A stretch of 64,000 nt of DNA from Paraburkholderia sp. SOS3 (GCF_001922345.1 NZ_CP018811.1:2604001-2668000); one strand, 5' to 3'; counted from the stretch's first letter, positions 27,553 to 38,860 are shown. Program-made: numbers and translations. The notes: generated by a model not told the origin, from the sequence alone.

Positions 27553-28611
27553 TCAATCGAGCCGCGCCTTGATGCGCCACCGGTTCGGCGTATCGCCAAC
27601 CATCCGCCTGAACACGGTCGTGAAATGCGCCTGGCTGCGAAACCCGCAATCGAGCGCCACGTCGAGCAACGTTTTCTCGGAGCGCTGCAGCAGGCGCTGC
27701 GCATGTTCGACGCGCCTTCTCAGCAGATACGTATGCGGCGTATAGCCGGTCGAGCAGCGGAATTGCGCGGCGAAATGCATGCGCGTCAAGCCGACGCTTG
27801 CCGCGATATCGCCAAGCCGCACCGGCTCGGCGAGATGTGCATCGATAAAGTCGAAGGCGCGGCGCAGCCGCCATTGCGGCAGCGGCGTCGCGCGTGTGAC
27901 CGCGGGCAGCGTGCGCCGCGTGAAGTGCCGCTCGAGCAGACGGGCGACGATCGCAATGCAGATGCTGTCGACGTACAGCGATGCGAACGTCGCATCGGCA
28001 TACTGAATTTCCGCGAGCGCGCGGCTTAATCGTTCGAGCGACGTATCGCGCGTGAACTGAGACGCGCCAATCGCAAGTTCGCCCGCATGCGGACGGCCGA
28101 ACGCTTCTTCGTAATGCAGTTCGAGCACCCGTTGCGGAATGAACAGATGAATCGCGTCGCTGGCGGCCCGAAAAACGACCTCGGCGCTTTCGCCGGGACC
28201 CGTCACCTGCATTGCCCCCGCCGCGAGCTGCCCGTCGAACACGAGCGAGCCCGAGCGGAAATGCACGGCGGTCGGTTTGAGCACGATGCCGACCGTGTGC
28301 TGAGCAGCGCCGCTTCGGCTCGTGTGTTCGACACCGTCGACTTCGTGCCGCGTCCAGCGCGACGCGATCACGAGATCGCCATGCGCATCGGCGGCCTCGA
28401 TGAGGCCATGCATGCCGCCGGGGTCGACCATTGCGCCCGCATCGGGCACGTACTGAGACTGCGGCGGCACGCGCCAATGGTCTTCCAGTGCGACCAGCAC
28501 GCGCCGCGTCGCAGGTGCGTCGAGCCTCTGCTGCCCATTCGCGCCGTTCTGCTGCACGCAGCATGCGGGCATTTGCCCGTCGGCGCCGATGCCGTTCTTC
28601 TCGATGTTCAT
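27553..28611 (-). CDS. AraC-family transcriptional regulator
   Basis: The 352-residue product carries a C-terminal AraC/XylS DNA-binding domain at about 245-350 with two helix-turn-helix units (LGDIAASVGLTRMHFAAQF and TLLDVALDCGFRSQAHFTTV), ending in GDTPNRWR. The N-terminal region is an uncharacterised ligand domain. I use the ATG at 28611, which has GGAG shortly upstream; a GTG six codons earlier is possible. A 9-bp-stem hairpin lies in its leader. The regulated genes are not obvious; the divergent cytochrome b561 gene is 568 bp away. Confidence 0.85.
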   Translation of the reverse strand: MNIEKNGIGADGQMPACCVQQNGANGQQRLDAPATRRVLVALEDHWRVPPQSQYVPDAGAMVDPGGMHGLIEAADAHGDLVIASRWTRHEVDGVEHTSRSGAAQHTVGIVLKPTAVHFRSGSLVFDGQLAAGAMQVTGPGESAEVVFRAASDAIHLFIPQRVLELHYEEAFGRPHAGELAIGASQFTRDTSLERLSRALAEIQYADATFASLYVDSICIAIVARLLERHFTRRTLPAVTRATPLPQWRLRRAFDFIDAHLAEPVRLGDIAASVGLTRMHFAAQFRCSTGYTPHTYLLRRRVEHAQRLLQRSEKTLLDVALDCGFRSQAHFTTVFRRMVGDTPNRWRIKARLD

Positions 28612-28650
28612 GTTGGGCTCCGTTACCACGTACGAAGCCGCGCGAAACCG

Positions 28651-28674
28651 CAGACGCGGCGTGCACCGCGTCTG
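28651..28674 (-). promoter_or_regulatory. Perfect 9-bp-stem inverted repeat upstream of the AraC-family gene
   Basis: CAGACGCGG and CCGCGTCTG flank a 6-nt loop, 40 bp upstream of the regulator start. A looser repeated CGTACGA...AGCCGCGCG sequence flanks it on both sides. It could be an autoregulatory operator or a leader hairpin. Confidence 0.4.
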
Positions 28675-29179
28675 TCCGTACGAGCGGCAGCCGCGCGACG
28701 TCAGGCACAGGCTTCGATGCTAGTCGACATGACGCGATGCGCAAAGCATGTCGTTTTGTCAGACACGCGCAAGGCATATGAAAAACGTCGCGAACGGCAG
28801 TGCACAAAGGCATGACGGCTGCATCGAGCCAGATGCGAATACACTGCGCCGCGCTCGCGCGGTTTTCAACGAATACAAAATAAAGACACCATTGCCGCAG
28901 GCGCAAGTCACGGCTTGCGCCTGCGAGCGGATGACGATTCAGATGATCTTTTGGCGAATGACGGAAATCTCATGCCGCGCGAAATGGATCAGTTGCTGCG
29001 CGCATGCCCAACGCGGGCATGCCGACACAATCCATTACAAAACAATTCCGGCATTTTCTGGAGCAGCAGGAATAAGCGCACGCGTTGCTGCGTTTTTGCC
29101 TGGGTCTTTCCTCTTATGTCTTTGTCATTTCGCTCGTGCTTTTTCCCGCTTATTCAATTGCTCTGTTCATTACACCGCC
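28675..29179. other. Intergenic region between AraC-family and cytochrome b561 genes
   Basis: The right half is less GC-rich than the surroundings (runs such as GAATACAAAATAAAGACACC near 28870 and TTTTTGCCTGGG near 29094), as expected of a promoter region. I do not see a convincing gene or terminator here. Confidence 0.4.
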
Positions 29180-29755
29180 ATGCATCTAACCGAAACCGCT
29201 GCCGCTACACGCTCCGCCGCCGTCTCCACATCGTGGTCGCGGCTCGCGATCTTCTTTCATTGGGCTACCGCGCTCGCCGTTGCAATCGGCCTGCTTGCGA
29301 TCGAAATACGCGGGCCTAAAGGTACGGGCAGCCGTGTGTTCTGGACCGGCATCCACATGTGGGCAGGCACGCTCGTGCTGTGCCTGTCGGCGCTGCGCGT
29401 GTTGTGGATGCTATGGCATGGCACGCCACGCGAGTTGCCGGCGAGCCGCGTGCAGCGCTTTGTCGCGCGGCTCGTGCATCTTGCGCTTTACCTGCTTGTA
29501 TTCGCGCAGCCGTTGTTGGGCATCGCGATGGTCAACACGAGCGGCAGCGCCGTTCAACTGGCCGGGACCGGCTTGCGCATTCGACTGTTCGCGAAAGATC
29601 CGGTTGCGCACCAGTTTCTACACGACGCGCACTTTCTGATCGGCAACGCCGCGTTCTGGCTGATCGGCCTGCACGCGCTTGCGGCGATCGTGCATCACAC
29701 GGTGTTCAGGGACGCGACGCTTACCCGCATGCTGAAGGTTGCCAAAGACACCTGA
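29180..29755 (+). CDS. Cytochrome b561
   Basis: A 191-residue inner-membrane di-haem cytochrome of the CybB type that passes electrons between quinol and other acceptors. Four membrane helices are visible with haem-ligand histidines in FFHWATALAV, GIHMWAG, LVHLALYLLVFAQP and IGLHALAAIVHH. I start at the ATG 29180, just before the first helix; the upstream open frame is poor in family features. No strong ribosome site is visible. It stands between AraC and the SnoaL-like gene. Confidence 0.85.
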   Translation: MHLTETAAATRSAAVSTSWSRLAIFFHWATALAVAIGLLAIEIRGPKGTGSRVFWTGIHMWAGTLVLCLSALRVLWMLWHGTPRELPASRVQRFVARLVHLALYLLVFAQPLLGIAMVNTSGSAVQLAGTGLRIRLFAKDPVAHQFLHDAHFLIGNAAFWLIGLHALAAIVHHTVFRDATLTRMLKVAKDT

Positions 29756-29790
29756 CGCCGCCGCGCCTGTGCGCGGTGCGGGCCGGCGTA

Positions 29791-30288
29791 TCACGCGGCA
29801 TCCTGTTCCCAGATCTCGTAACCGGTTACGCGGCGAATCAACCCGTCTGCGATATGAAAGGTGTTGAGACGCCGCACGCGCGCGTGCGCGCCGACCGGCA
29901 GCGGACCTTTGTCGAAGGCATCTCCGATCATCGTGAAGCTCACGCACGAATCGACGAATACGCGCTCGGGCGTCGCAAACTGCTCGACTAGCGCGAAGCG
30001 CAGATCGCGCACGTTGCGAAAGAACTTCTGATAGTTCGCGCCGATTGCGGCCAGCCCGTCGTAGCTGACGTTGCGCAACGGCGCTTCCCACACCGCATCG
30101 AATGCGCAAAGGCGCAGGCACTGCTCGAGCCGTTGCGCACTCTCCTCCTGCAAATACACACAGACCAGGTCCAGTGCGTACTGGCATCGCTCTTCATAAC
30201 TTTCGGTCGACGAACGGCGCGACAGAATCGCATCCACGCTGTCGGCACGTCTCGCACTGCCGGCGCAAGGCGTCTGCAGATCGTTCAT
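29791..30288 (-). CDS. SnoaL/NTF2-like (ketosteroid isomerase fold) protein
   Basis: The 165-residue product shows the NTF2-like pattern: an N-terminal helix (YALDLVCVYLQEES), a small-residue-rich strand region (FDAVWEAPL, GLAAIGANYQKFF) and a curved sheet ending in RLNTFHIADGLIRRVTGYEIWE. The fold is used by ketosteroid isomerases, polyketide cyclases and many binding proteins, so the family alone does not fix function. It is divergent from a cholesterol oxidase, which makes a steroid-related role possible. AGAGGG lies 7 nt upstream of the ATG at 30288; an in-frame ATG 11 codons upstream is also possible. Confidence 0.7.
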   Translation of the reverse strand: MNDLQTPCAGSARRADSVDAILSRRSSTESYEERCQYALDLVCVYLQEESAQRLEQCLRLCAFDAVWEAPLRNVSYDGLAAIGANYQKFFRNVRDLRFALVEQFATPERVFVDSCVSFTMIGDAFDKGPLPVGAHARVRRLNTFHIADGLIRRVTGYEIWEQDAA

Positions 30289-30725
30289 GTTGTTTGCCCT
30301 CTGCTTCTCTGAATATGCCATTTCGCCTCGTGCCGATGAGGCCTGTCCCGTCGACGTCGAATCCGTGAGGTTCGAACGAGGAAGGCTCGAACCAAGGGAG
30401 GCTCGAACGGGCCCTGGCGCGCAGCTTGACTGCCCGCTCGTACTGCAAAGTGCCTCCGCTATCGAAAACACGCGAAGCGAGAGCCGTATTCCAGAACCGG
30501 CGCGGCACGTGCTGCGCCGTGTGCGTCGCGACGTGCGCCAAGCGAGCGCACCGCCCGGGTGCATTGCGATGAACAGTCATGACCATTGGTATCGGCGAAT
30601 CCCTAGCATGTATCCGCGACGTCCATGCAGCGAGGCGCGTCGCGGCGCCCGCTGCGACGTGCGCCGTCGTGCAAACCATCCGGCTTGCGTCCCGACCGAT
30701 CGAACCAAGGCAATTCGAACCAGAC
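30289..30725. promoter_or_regulatory. Divergent control region with repeated TCGAAC boxes
   Basis: TCGAAC occurs at 30372-30377, 30387-30392 and 30403-30408 (15-16 bp apart) and again at 30700-30705 and 30715-30720 (15 bp apart), the last pair ending 5 bp before the cholesterol oxidase ATG. In both clusters one box extends to TCGAACCAAGG. Direct repeats at about 1.5 helical turns near both divergent starts suggest binding sites for one regulator, not identified here. Confidence 0.5.
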
Positions 30726-32474
30726 ATGGCCCACTATCAACAGAACACGTCCGTTGCGCCTCGTCGCAGCTTTATCGCCGACATCGCCCGGCTGGCCGCG
30801 GCCGGCGTCGTGAGCGGCTGGACGCCCATCTATCAGATCGCCGCGCATGCAGAGGGCGCGGGTACGACGCCGCCTGGCTTTCCCGCGGGCATCGCGTTGT
30901 ACCGTCAGGCATTTCAGAACTGGAGCGGCGAGATCGCGGCCGCGAATGTCTGGACCGCGGCGCCCGCGACGCCCGAGGACGTCGTCACGATCGTCAACTG
31001 GGCGCGCGTCAGCGGCTACCGCGTACGCCCGCGCGGCCATATGCACAACTGGTCGCCGCTGACGCTCGAAGCAGGCGGCGCCGCGCAAGTCGTGCTGCTC
31101 GACATGACGAAGTCGCTGACGAAGGTATGGGTCGACGCCTCGTCGCGGCCCGCGCGCGTCACCGCGCAAACCGGCGTATCGCTCGAAACGCTGCTCGCGA
31201 AGCTCGAGGCTCATGGCCTCGGTGTGACGGCGTGTCCGGCGCCCGGCGACATCACGCTGGGCGGCGCGCTCGCAATCGGCGCGCACGGCACGGCGATTCC
31301 GGCCGCGCGCGAAACGCTGCTGCCCGGCCATACGTACGGCTCGCTCAGCAACCTGATTCTCTCGCTGACCGCCGTCGTGTTCGACGCCGGCAAGCAGCAA
31401 TACGTGCTCCGGACGTTTGTGCGCAACGATCCGGAAATCGGCGCGTTTCTCGTCCATGTCGGCCGCGCATTGATCGTCGAAGCAACGCTCGAAGCCGGCG
31501 CAAACCAGCGGCTGCGTTGCCGCAGCTTCGTCGATATTCCCGCGTCTGAACTGTTTGCGTCAGGCGGCTCGCGCGGCCGCACGGTCGCGTCGTTTCTCGA
31601 TCAGTCGGGCCGCGTGGAAGCGATCTGGTTTCCGTTCACCACTTGCCCGTGGCTCAAGGTCTGGACCGTGCAACCGGTAAAACCGCTTTTCTCGCGTACC
31701 GTGAACCAGCCGTTCAACTACCCGTTCTCCGATTCGATTCCGCAGCCGCTATCGGAGCTCGTGAAGCGCATCGTCACACGCGGCGAATGCAGTCTGACGC
31801 CGCTTTTCGGGCAAACCCAGATGTCGATCGTCACTGCGGGCCTTGCGCTGACCTTCGCCTCCGATATCTGGGGCTGGTCGCGCAACGTGCTGCAGTACAT
31901 CCGGCCGTCGACCTTGCGGGTAACCGCGAACGGCTACGCGGTGCTGGCGCGGCGCGGCGACGTGCAGCGTGTGATCGCAGAATTCGTGCAGTTCTATCAG
32001 AACCGCGTCGACGTCTATCGCGCACGCGGCGAGTATCCGATGAACGGGCCTGTCGAGATCCGCGTGACGGGCCTCGACCAGCCGGCCGATGCGGGCAGCG
32101 GCACATCCATGCCACTGCTCTCGCCGCTTCGGCCTCGGGGCGACCGTCCGGACTGGAACATTGCGGTCTACTTCGACATCCTGACGATGCCGGGCACGCC
32201 CGCCGCGAATCGCTTCTACCGCGAGATCGAGCAATGGATGATGTCGAACTACGCGGGCGCTTATGCGACGGTGCGGCCCGAGTGGTCGAAGGGCTGGGCG
32301 TATGCCGAAGGCGCTGCGTGGCAAGACATGGGGCTGATCGGTTCGGCGTTTCCCGCTTCGTTCAGCGAAGGACAGCCGGCCGGCGGCAAGTGGGATGACG
32401 CACGCGCGGTGCTGAACCGGTACGACCCCCAGCGGATCTTTTCTTCGCCTCTGCTCGAACGGCTGTTGCCGTGA
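30726..32474 (+). CDS. FAD-dependent oxidoreductase, type II cholesterol oxidase-like
   Basis: Type II cholesterol oxidases of the vanillyl-alcohol-oxidase family oxidise and isomerise 3-beta-hydroxysteroids using covalently bound FAD. The 582-residue product has an N-terminal twin-arginine-like signal (APRRSFIADIARLAAAG), the FAD domain with VRPRGHMHNWSPLTLE (the His is the expected flavin-attachment site) and CPAPGDITLGGALAIGAHGTAIPA, and a cap domain. Length and motifs match the Brevibacterium/Burkholderia enzymes. Export and haem-free redox chemistry are inferred. The ATG at 30726 was chosen because it begins the signal peptide; longer frames upstream lack support. Confidence 0.8.
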   Translation: MAHYQQNTSVAPRRSFIADIARLAAAGVVSGWTPIYQIAAHAEGAGTTPPGFPAGIALYRQAFQNWSGEIAAANVWTAAPATPEDVVTIVNWARVSGYRVRPRGHMHNWSPLTLEAGGAAQVVLLDMTKSLTKVWVDASSRPARVTAQTGVSLETLLAKLEAHGLGVTACPAPGDITLGGALAIGAHGTAIPAARETLLPGHTYGSLSNLILSLTAVVFDAGKQQYVLRTFVRNDPEIGAFLVHVGRALIVEATLEAGANQRLRCRSFVDIPASELFASGGSRGRTVASFLDQSGRVEAIWFPFTTCPWLKVWTVQPVKPLFSRTVNQPFNYPFSDSIPQPLSELVKRIVTRGECSLTPLFGQTQMSIVTAGLALTFASDIWGWSRNVLQYIRPSTLRVTANGYAVLARRGDVQRVIAEFVQFYQNRVDVYRARGEYPMNGPVEIRVTGLDQPADAGSGTSMPLLSPLRPRGDRPDWNIAVYFDILTMPGTPAANRFYREIEQWMMSNYAGAYATVRPEWSKGWAYAEGAAWQDMGLIGSAFPASFSEGQPAGGKWDDARAVLNRYDPQRIFSSPLLERLLP

Positions 32475-32557
32475 CGGCGGTGCGACCGATATGCGCGCTG
32501 CGCGAACGCACTCGCTCCATGCGGATTGACGGCGGCCGTGCGCGCCAACCCTACCCG

Positions 32558-32576
32558 GCCAGACGGGACATCTGGC
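32558..32576 (+). promoter_or_regulatory. Hairpin leader copy 1 (GCCAGA-N7-TCTGGC)
   Basis: A perfect 6-bp inverted repeat with a 7-nt loop (CGGGACA) ends 24 nt before the GTG start at 32601. The 15 bases from ACCCGGCCAGACGGG onward are identical to the copy before the next gene. It could be a DNA operator or an RNA leader hairpin near the ribosome site AAGGAGG (32589-32595). Confidence 0.6.
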
Positions 32577-32600
32577 GCATTCAACGACAAGGAGGCTTTC

Positions 32601-33095
32601 GTGCTCTCTGGTGTATCAGGCAATCGGGCTTACGGTAGCGAGGCCGCCTCCGGCGACGACGCTTCGTCCAACGGACCGATGATCAATATGATCAACAAAG
32701 GAAACGACATCCTGAACACGCCGGCCCTCGCGTCGGTGGGACAGACGCTGAACCTGCTCGGCCCGGTGGGAAAGCTGGTTCACGTCATACCCGATTTTTT
32801 TATCGGCCAACTCGGATCGAAACTCGGCGAAGGCATCGCGCACATGCTCGGCGAAAAAGGCCAGGTCAAGACGCACTTCGAAAAAGAATGGCTCGGGCGC
32901 GACGGCGGGTTGAACAACGGCGAGTCGCCCGGCAAGGATCGCACGGCCCGTGGGGCCGACCTGTGGCGCGGCGCCGACCATCGGAGCACGTGCGACCCCT
33001 CGCACAGAACGGATTGCGCGCTGCCGGGCCTGAACAGCCGGCACACCAGGATCACGATGAAAACGATCGAGGTCGCGCACGGCAGCGCAATCTGA
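32601..33095 (+). CDS. Unrecognised protein, possibly secreted
   Basis: A 164-residue protein I cannot place in a family. The start is GTG at 32601, set by a strong AAGGAGG at 32589-32595. The first 30 residues are Ser/Gly/Ala-rich (SGVSGNRAYGSEAASGDDAS) without a classical signal peptide. A helical, partly hydrophobic middle follows (NMINKGNDILNTPALASVGQTL split by LLGPVGKLV, then FFIGQLGSKLGEGIAHMLGEKG), and the C-terminal third is polar and rich in Arg, Asp, Ser and His. It shares its hairpin leader with the gene 84 bp downstream, so the two are probably co-regulated. Function unknown. Confidence 0.6.
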   Translation: MLSGVSGNRAYGSEAASGDDASSNGPMINMINKGNDILNTPALASVGQTLNLLGPVGKLVHVIPDFFIGQLGSKLGEGIAHMLGEKGQVKTHFEKEWLGRDGGLNNGESPGKDRTARGADLWRGADHRSTCDPSHRTDCALPGLNSRHTRITMKTIEVAHGSAI

Positions 33096-33135
33096 AATTG
33101 CGCCGGCCCCGTACGACGGCGCCGGCCGACACCCG

Positions 33136-33154
33136 GCCAGACGGGTTATCTGGC
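33136..33154 (+). promoter_or_regulatory. Hairpin leader copy 2 (GCCAGA-N7-TCTGGC)
   Basis: The same 6-bp inverted repeat as at 32558, here with loop CGGGTTA, ends 25 nt before the ATG at 33180. Stem and left flank are identical to copy 1; differences fall only in two loop bases and after the stem. Conservation of stem and spacing argues for function. Confidence 0.6.
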
Positions 33155-33179
33155 ATCCACACTGATAAGGACACCACAT

Positions 33180-33824
33180 ATGTGTATTCAAGCGATAGCG
33201 AAGGCGCTCACGGGCGACGTCGGCGGCGCGGTCAAGGCTGAGGCCAACGCATGGGGCCTTGGCGGGGCGAGCGCAAGCAGCAGTTTCCGCGGCGCCGGAA
33301 GCGCATCCGCTCATGGATGCGGATCGTACCGCGAGAGTCACGGTTCGCACGGATGCGGCAGCGGATTGAGATCGCATTGGGACGGGCACAACGGCGGCCA
33401 CAGCCGCAGCGACGGCTCATTCGAAAAGACCACGACGCAAACCCATGTCGGCCCGGACGGCAGCGTCACGCAAAAGACTACGCAGATCAGCCATTCGGGC
33501 ACATCGGGCGGCGACTACCGCCGTTCCGGCTACGACGCGTCGGGGGGCTATGACCACTTCGGCGGCACCCGTAGCGAGCGCGCCTACCAGGCCGGTTACA
33601 ACGAAGGAAGGTTCGGCGGCGGCTTCGAAAGCAGCGGCGCGCGCGACCTCGGCAATCACCAGCACGTCAGCATGCAATGGTCCTCTCCGTCCGGCGGTTT
33701 CGCCGCGTCGGGGGCGTCGACAGGGTCGGCTTCGTTCGCGATGGCGCAGGCATCGATCGCGCCGACCGGACTGCTGGGCGGACTTCTGAACCTGTTCGGC
33801 GGCGGCAACCCCCAGGCAGCATGA
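33180..33824 (+). CDS. Unrecognised Gly/Ser/His-rich protein
   Basis: A 214-residue low-complexity protein, very rich in Gly, Ser and His. After a short helix ([21 protein letters not shown]) come alternating small residues ([20 protein letters not shown]), a Thr/Gln-rich strand-like region ([20 protein letters not shown]), a Tyr/Gly region and a hydrophobic tail ([16 protein letters not shown]). There is no signal peptide or membrane helix. Harpin-like secreted proteins are Gly-rich in a similar way, but this one has Cys and no clear match. A ribosome site AAGGA precedes the ATG, and the hairpin leader is shared with the gene before it. Function unknown. Confidence 0.6.
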   Translation: MCIQAIAKALTGDVGGAVKAEANAWGLGGASASSSFRGAGSASAHGCGSYRESHGSHGCGSGLRSHWDGHNGGHSRSDGSFEKTTTQTHVGPDGSVTQKTTQISHSGTSGGDYRRSGYDASGGYDHFGGTRSERAYQAGYNEGRFGGGFESSGARDLGNHQHVSMQWSSPSGGFAASGASTGSASFAMAQASIAPTGLLGGLLNLFGGGNPQAA

Positions 33825-33936
33825 GCGGCGCGCGATGGGCATCGGCCGGTCCCGCGCATTGCCCATCCGCACTGATCCGGCGCACATGGCCGCCGCGCGC
33901 GCCTGCGGCCGTGTGCCTTTCCCGCCACGCCATGTA

Positions 33937-33957
33937 CGCCCGCCCACGCGGCGGGCG
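33937..33957. terminator. Hairpin (8-bp stem) between the Gly-rich and J-domain genes
   Basis: CGCCCGCC and GGCGGGCG pair around the loop CACGC, about 110 bp after the Gly-rich gene and 49 bp before the J-domain ATG. There is no U-run after it, so it is only terminator-like. Confidence 0.4.
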
Positions 33958-34005
33958 GGCTGTCCATGCTACGATGCCACGAACCGTATCGAGCATCGAC
34001 CCGAC

Positions 34006-34707
34006 ATGGCAACCCTATACACGAAGCTTGGCGTAGCGGAAGACGCGAGCGCCGCCGAAATCAAACGCGCCTATCGCAAGGCCGCGATGAAGTGGCATCC
34101 GGACCGCAATGCCGGCAACGAAGAAGCCGCGCGCGCAACCTTCCTCGACATCAAGGATGCGTACGAGATTCTCTCCGATCCGGACAAGCGCAAGGTCTAC
34201 GACTCGGTCTACGCCACCGAGATGCACCGCTGGCAAACGCAGCAGCAACGCCGTGATGAACAGCAGCGGCAACATCGCGAGCATCAGCATCGGCAGCACG
34301 CTCAACAGCAGCAGCAACGCGACCGTGAGAAGTCCGAACGGGCGCGGCGCGAGCGCGCCGAGCAGATCGCGGCCGAAGCGAAGTATCAGGAGCGCGTAAG
34401 CTTTGCGATGCGCTTTGCCGAGCAGGGCCATAACCGCGACGTGCTGTTCGGCGTGCTGCTCGGCCGCGACTGTCCGCCCGAGATCGCGGCGCGCATTGCC
34501 GATAGCGTCTCGGCGTTGCAGCAGGCGCGGGTCGGCGCGGCGCGCGCCGCTGCCGCCACGCGCAAGCGAAGACCCGCACCACGCGCGTACAGTGCGGCCA
34601 CGAGCACCGCGCCGCGCGCGGCAGGCAGCAAGGCGGATGCGCACGGCAAAAAGCCGTCAGGCTTCCTCGATTCGTTGTGGCATAGCTTTTTTGGCGTGCG
34701 CTCGTAG
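34006..34707 (+). CDS. J-domain (DnaJ-like) co-chaperone
   Basis: The N-terminal 70 residues are a complete J-domain: [20 protein letters not shown], the HPD motif in KWHPDRN near residue 31, and [17 protein letters not shown]. This stimulates a DnaK-type ATPase. The rest is not the DnaJ Gly/Phe and zinc-finger region; instead there is a Gln/His/Arg/Glu-rich helical segment at about 75-130 and an Arg/Ala-rich basic tail ending in a short hydrophobic piece ([12 protein letters not shown]). Total length is 233 residues. The ATG at 34006 places the J-domain at the N-terminus. A specialised partner protein is likely, possibly encoded nearby, but none is evident. Confidence 0.83.
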   Translation: MATLYTKLGVAEDASAAEIKRAYRKAAMKWHPDRNAGNEEAARATFLDIKDAYEILSDPDKRKVYDSVYATEMHRWQTQQQRRDEQQRQHREHQHRQHAQQQQQRDREKSERARRERAEQIAAEAKYQERVSFAMRFAEQGHNRDVLFGVLLGRDCPPEIAARIADSVSALQQARVGAARAAAATRKRRPAPRAYSAATSTAPRAAGSKADAHGKKPSGFLDSLWHSFFGVRS

Positions 34708-34800
34708 GTTGAATGGCGCCGCCGCACGTCGCCCCCTCTAGCCCCGTCTAGCCGGTCAACCGTATGACGAAACACGGCGGGTCGGGCAGTTCGACAGACT

Positions 34801-37647
<2,847 letters not shown>

Positions 37648-37712
37648 CGCATACTCCAGATCCGGTTGCCGATTCAAGCGCCATCGGGATGAGGAATATG
37701 TTAGCGACGGGT

Positions 37713-37742
37713 GCGCAAAATGTGCATCTCATTTGCTTGCGC
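37713..37742. promoter_or_regulatory. Imperfect dyad in the E1/Lrp divergent promoter
   Basis: GCGCAA (37713-37718) and TTGCGC (37737-37742) form a symmetric site with inner ATG/CAT bases, inside the 155-bp AT-richer region between the two starts. Its position suits an Lrp/AsnC operator controlling both genes. The match to any known consensus is not established. Confidence 0.4.
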
Positions 37743-37802
37743 TTTTTGGCTCGCGTAGTGTATTTATTCTTAAACTCGCACGATAACCGGAATATTCGCA
37801 CT

Positions 37803-38342
37803 ATGACCTCGCCCACCCGCCCTACCGTCACGTCCCGCCGCCTCGACCGCATCGACATCGGCATTCTCAACGAGTTGCAGCAGAACGCGCGCATCACGAA
37901 TTCGGAGCTTGCGCGCGCGGTGAACCTGTCGCCCACGCCGTGCTTCAACCGCGTGCGCGCGCTCGACAAGCTCGGGCTGTTCAGGCAACAGGTCACGCTG
38001 CTGAACCCTGAAGTGCTCGGTTTGCAGATCAACGTGTTTATTCAGGTGAGTCTGGAAAAGCAGGTCGAAGACGGACTGCGGCGCTTCGAACAGGCGATCG
38101 ACGAGCGCCCGGAGGTGATGGAGTGCTATCTGATGACGGGCGACGCCGACTATCTGCTGCGCGTCGTGATGCCTGACATTCACGCGCTCGAGCGCTTTAT
38201 CGTCGACCACCTCACGAAAATTCCGGGCGTGTCGAACATCCGCTCGAGCTTTGCACTGAAGCAGGTGCGCTACAAGACCGCGCTGCCGCTGCCGCCGGGC
38301 GGTCTGACGCTGTATGGCCGGGAGGACGAGGGCCTCGCGTAG
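37803..38342 (+). CDS. Lrp/AsnC-family transcriptional regulator
   Basis: The 179-residue protein has the Lrp winged-helix domain at about 13-75 ([40 protein letters not shown]) and a C-terminal ligand/oligomer domain with [21 protein letters not shown] and [21 protein letters not shown]. These regulators sense amino acids or 2-oxoacids. It is divergent from the E1 gene, so local control of it is likely, by analogy with MdeR. The ATG at 37803 begins the domain at the expected offset. Confidence 0.9.
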   Translation: MTSPTRPTVTSRRLDRIDIGILNELQQNARITNSELARAVNLSPTPCFNRVRALDKLGLFRQQVTLLNPEVLGLQINVFIQVSLEKQVEDGLRRFEQAIDERPEVMECYLMTGDADYLLRVVMPDIHALERFIVDHLTKIPGVSNIRSSFALKQVRYKTALPLPPGGLTLYGREDEGLA

Positions 38343-38401
38343 ACGCGGCCCCTCGCTCGCCGCCGCGTACTTCGCATGTCAGGCTTTGTTTGACGCTCGC
38401 G

Positions 38402-38860
38402 TCAAGCGTCCACCCAGTCGGCGAACGTCGCTGCCTGACCGCGGTAGGTACCGTCGCGATCGACGAGATTCCACACCACGGCTTTTTCGATCCAGAAGCG
38501 GCGTCCTGACTTCGCGATGCGCTGTCCGCGGTAGTCGGCGGAGTAGCCTTTCGTGCGCACGTCGTCGAGCAGGCGCGCGCGTTCTTCGCGATTCGGCTGC
38601 TCGGCGGACAGGCGCGAATGAAGCGTGACGAATTCATCCCAGTCGTACTCGAAGCAACGTTGCGCGGTGCGGTTCGCATACACGAAGCGCGGGTCCGCGT
38701 CGGTATTGTGCGAGACCACGACAAACGGCGCGTCTTCGTAGAGCCAGCGCGCGGCATCGGCGGCGGGAATGTCCGCCGGAAGCAGCGGGCGGCCGACGAG
38801 GCGCCGATAGCTGTCGGTCAGTAAGGCGGCAAAAGCGGGATCGGTGGCGAGGGAAGTCAT
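38402..38860 (-). CDS. MEKHA-domain protein
   Basis: MEKHA is a PAS-like module. This 152-residue product is the domain alone: an N-terminal helix (AFAALLTDSYRRLVGRPLL), FVVVSHNTDADPRFVYANRTA and the closing sheet FWIEKAVVWNLVDRDGTYRGQA. A sensory or small-ligand role is expected, with no output domain attached. The ATG at 38860 starts the conserved part; the longer upstream frame has no support. No strong ribosome site is visible. No functional partner can be named. Confidence 0.75.
   Translation of the reverse strand: MTSLATDPAFAALLTDSYRRLVGRPLLPADIPAADAARWLYEDAPFVVVSHNTDADPRFVYANRTAQRCFEYDWDEFVTLHSRLSAEQPNREERARLLDDVRTKGYSADYRGQRIAKSGRRFWIEKAVVWNLVDRDGTYRGQAATFADWVDA

Noticed and set aside
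33180..33824. Harpin (type III secreted Gly-rich protein) identity for the Gly-rich gene
   Set aside because: Only composition supports it; Cys residues and His-rich stretches are unlike classical harpins, and no type III genes are nearby.
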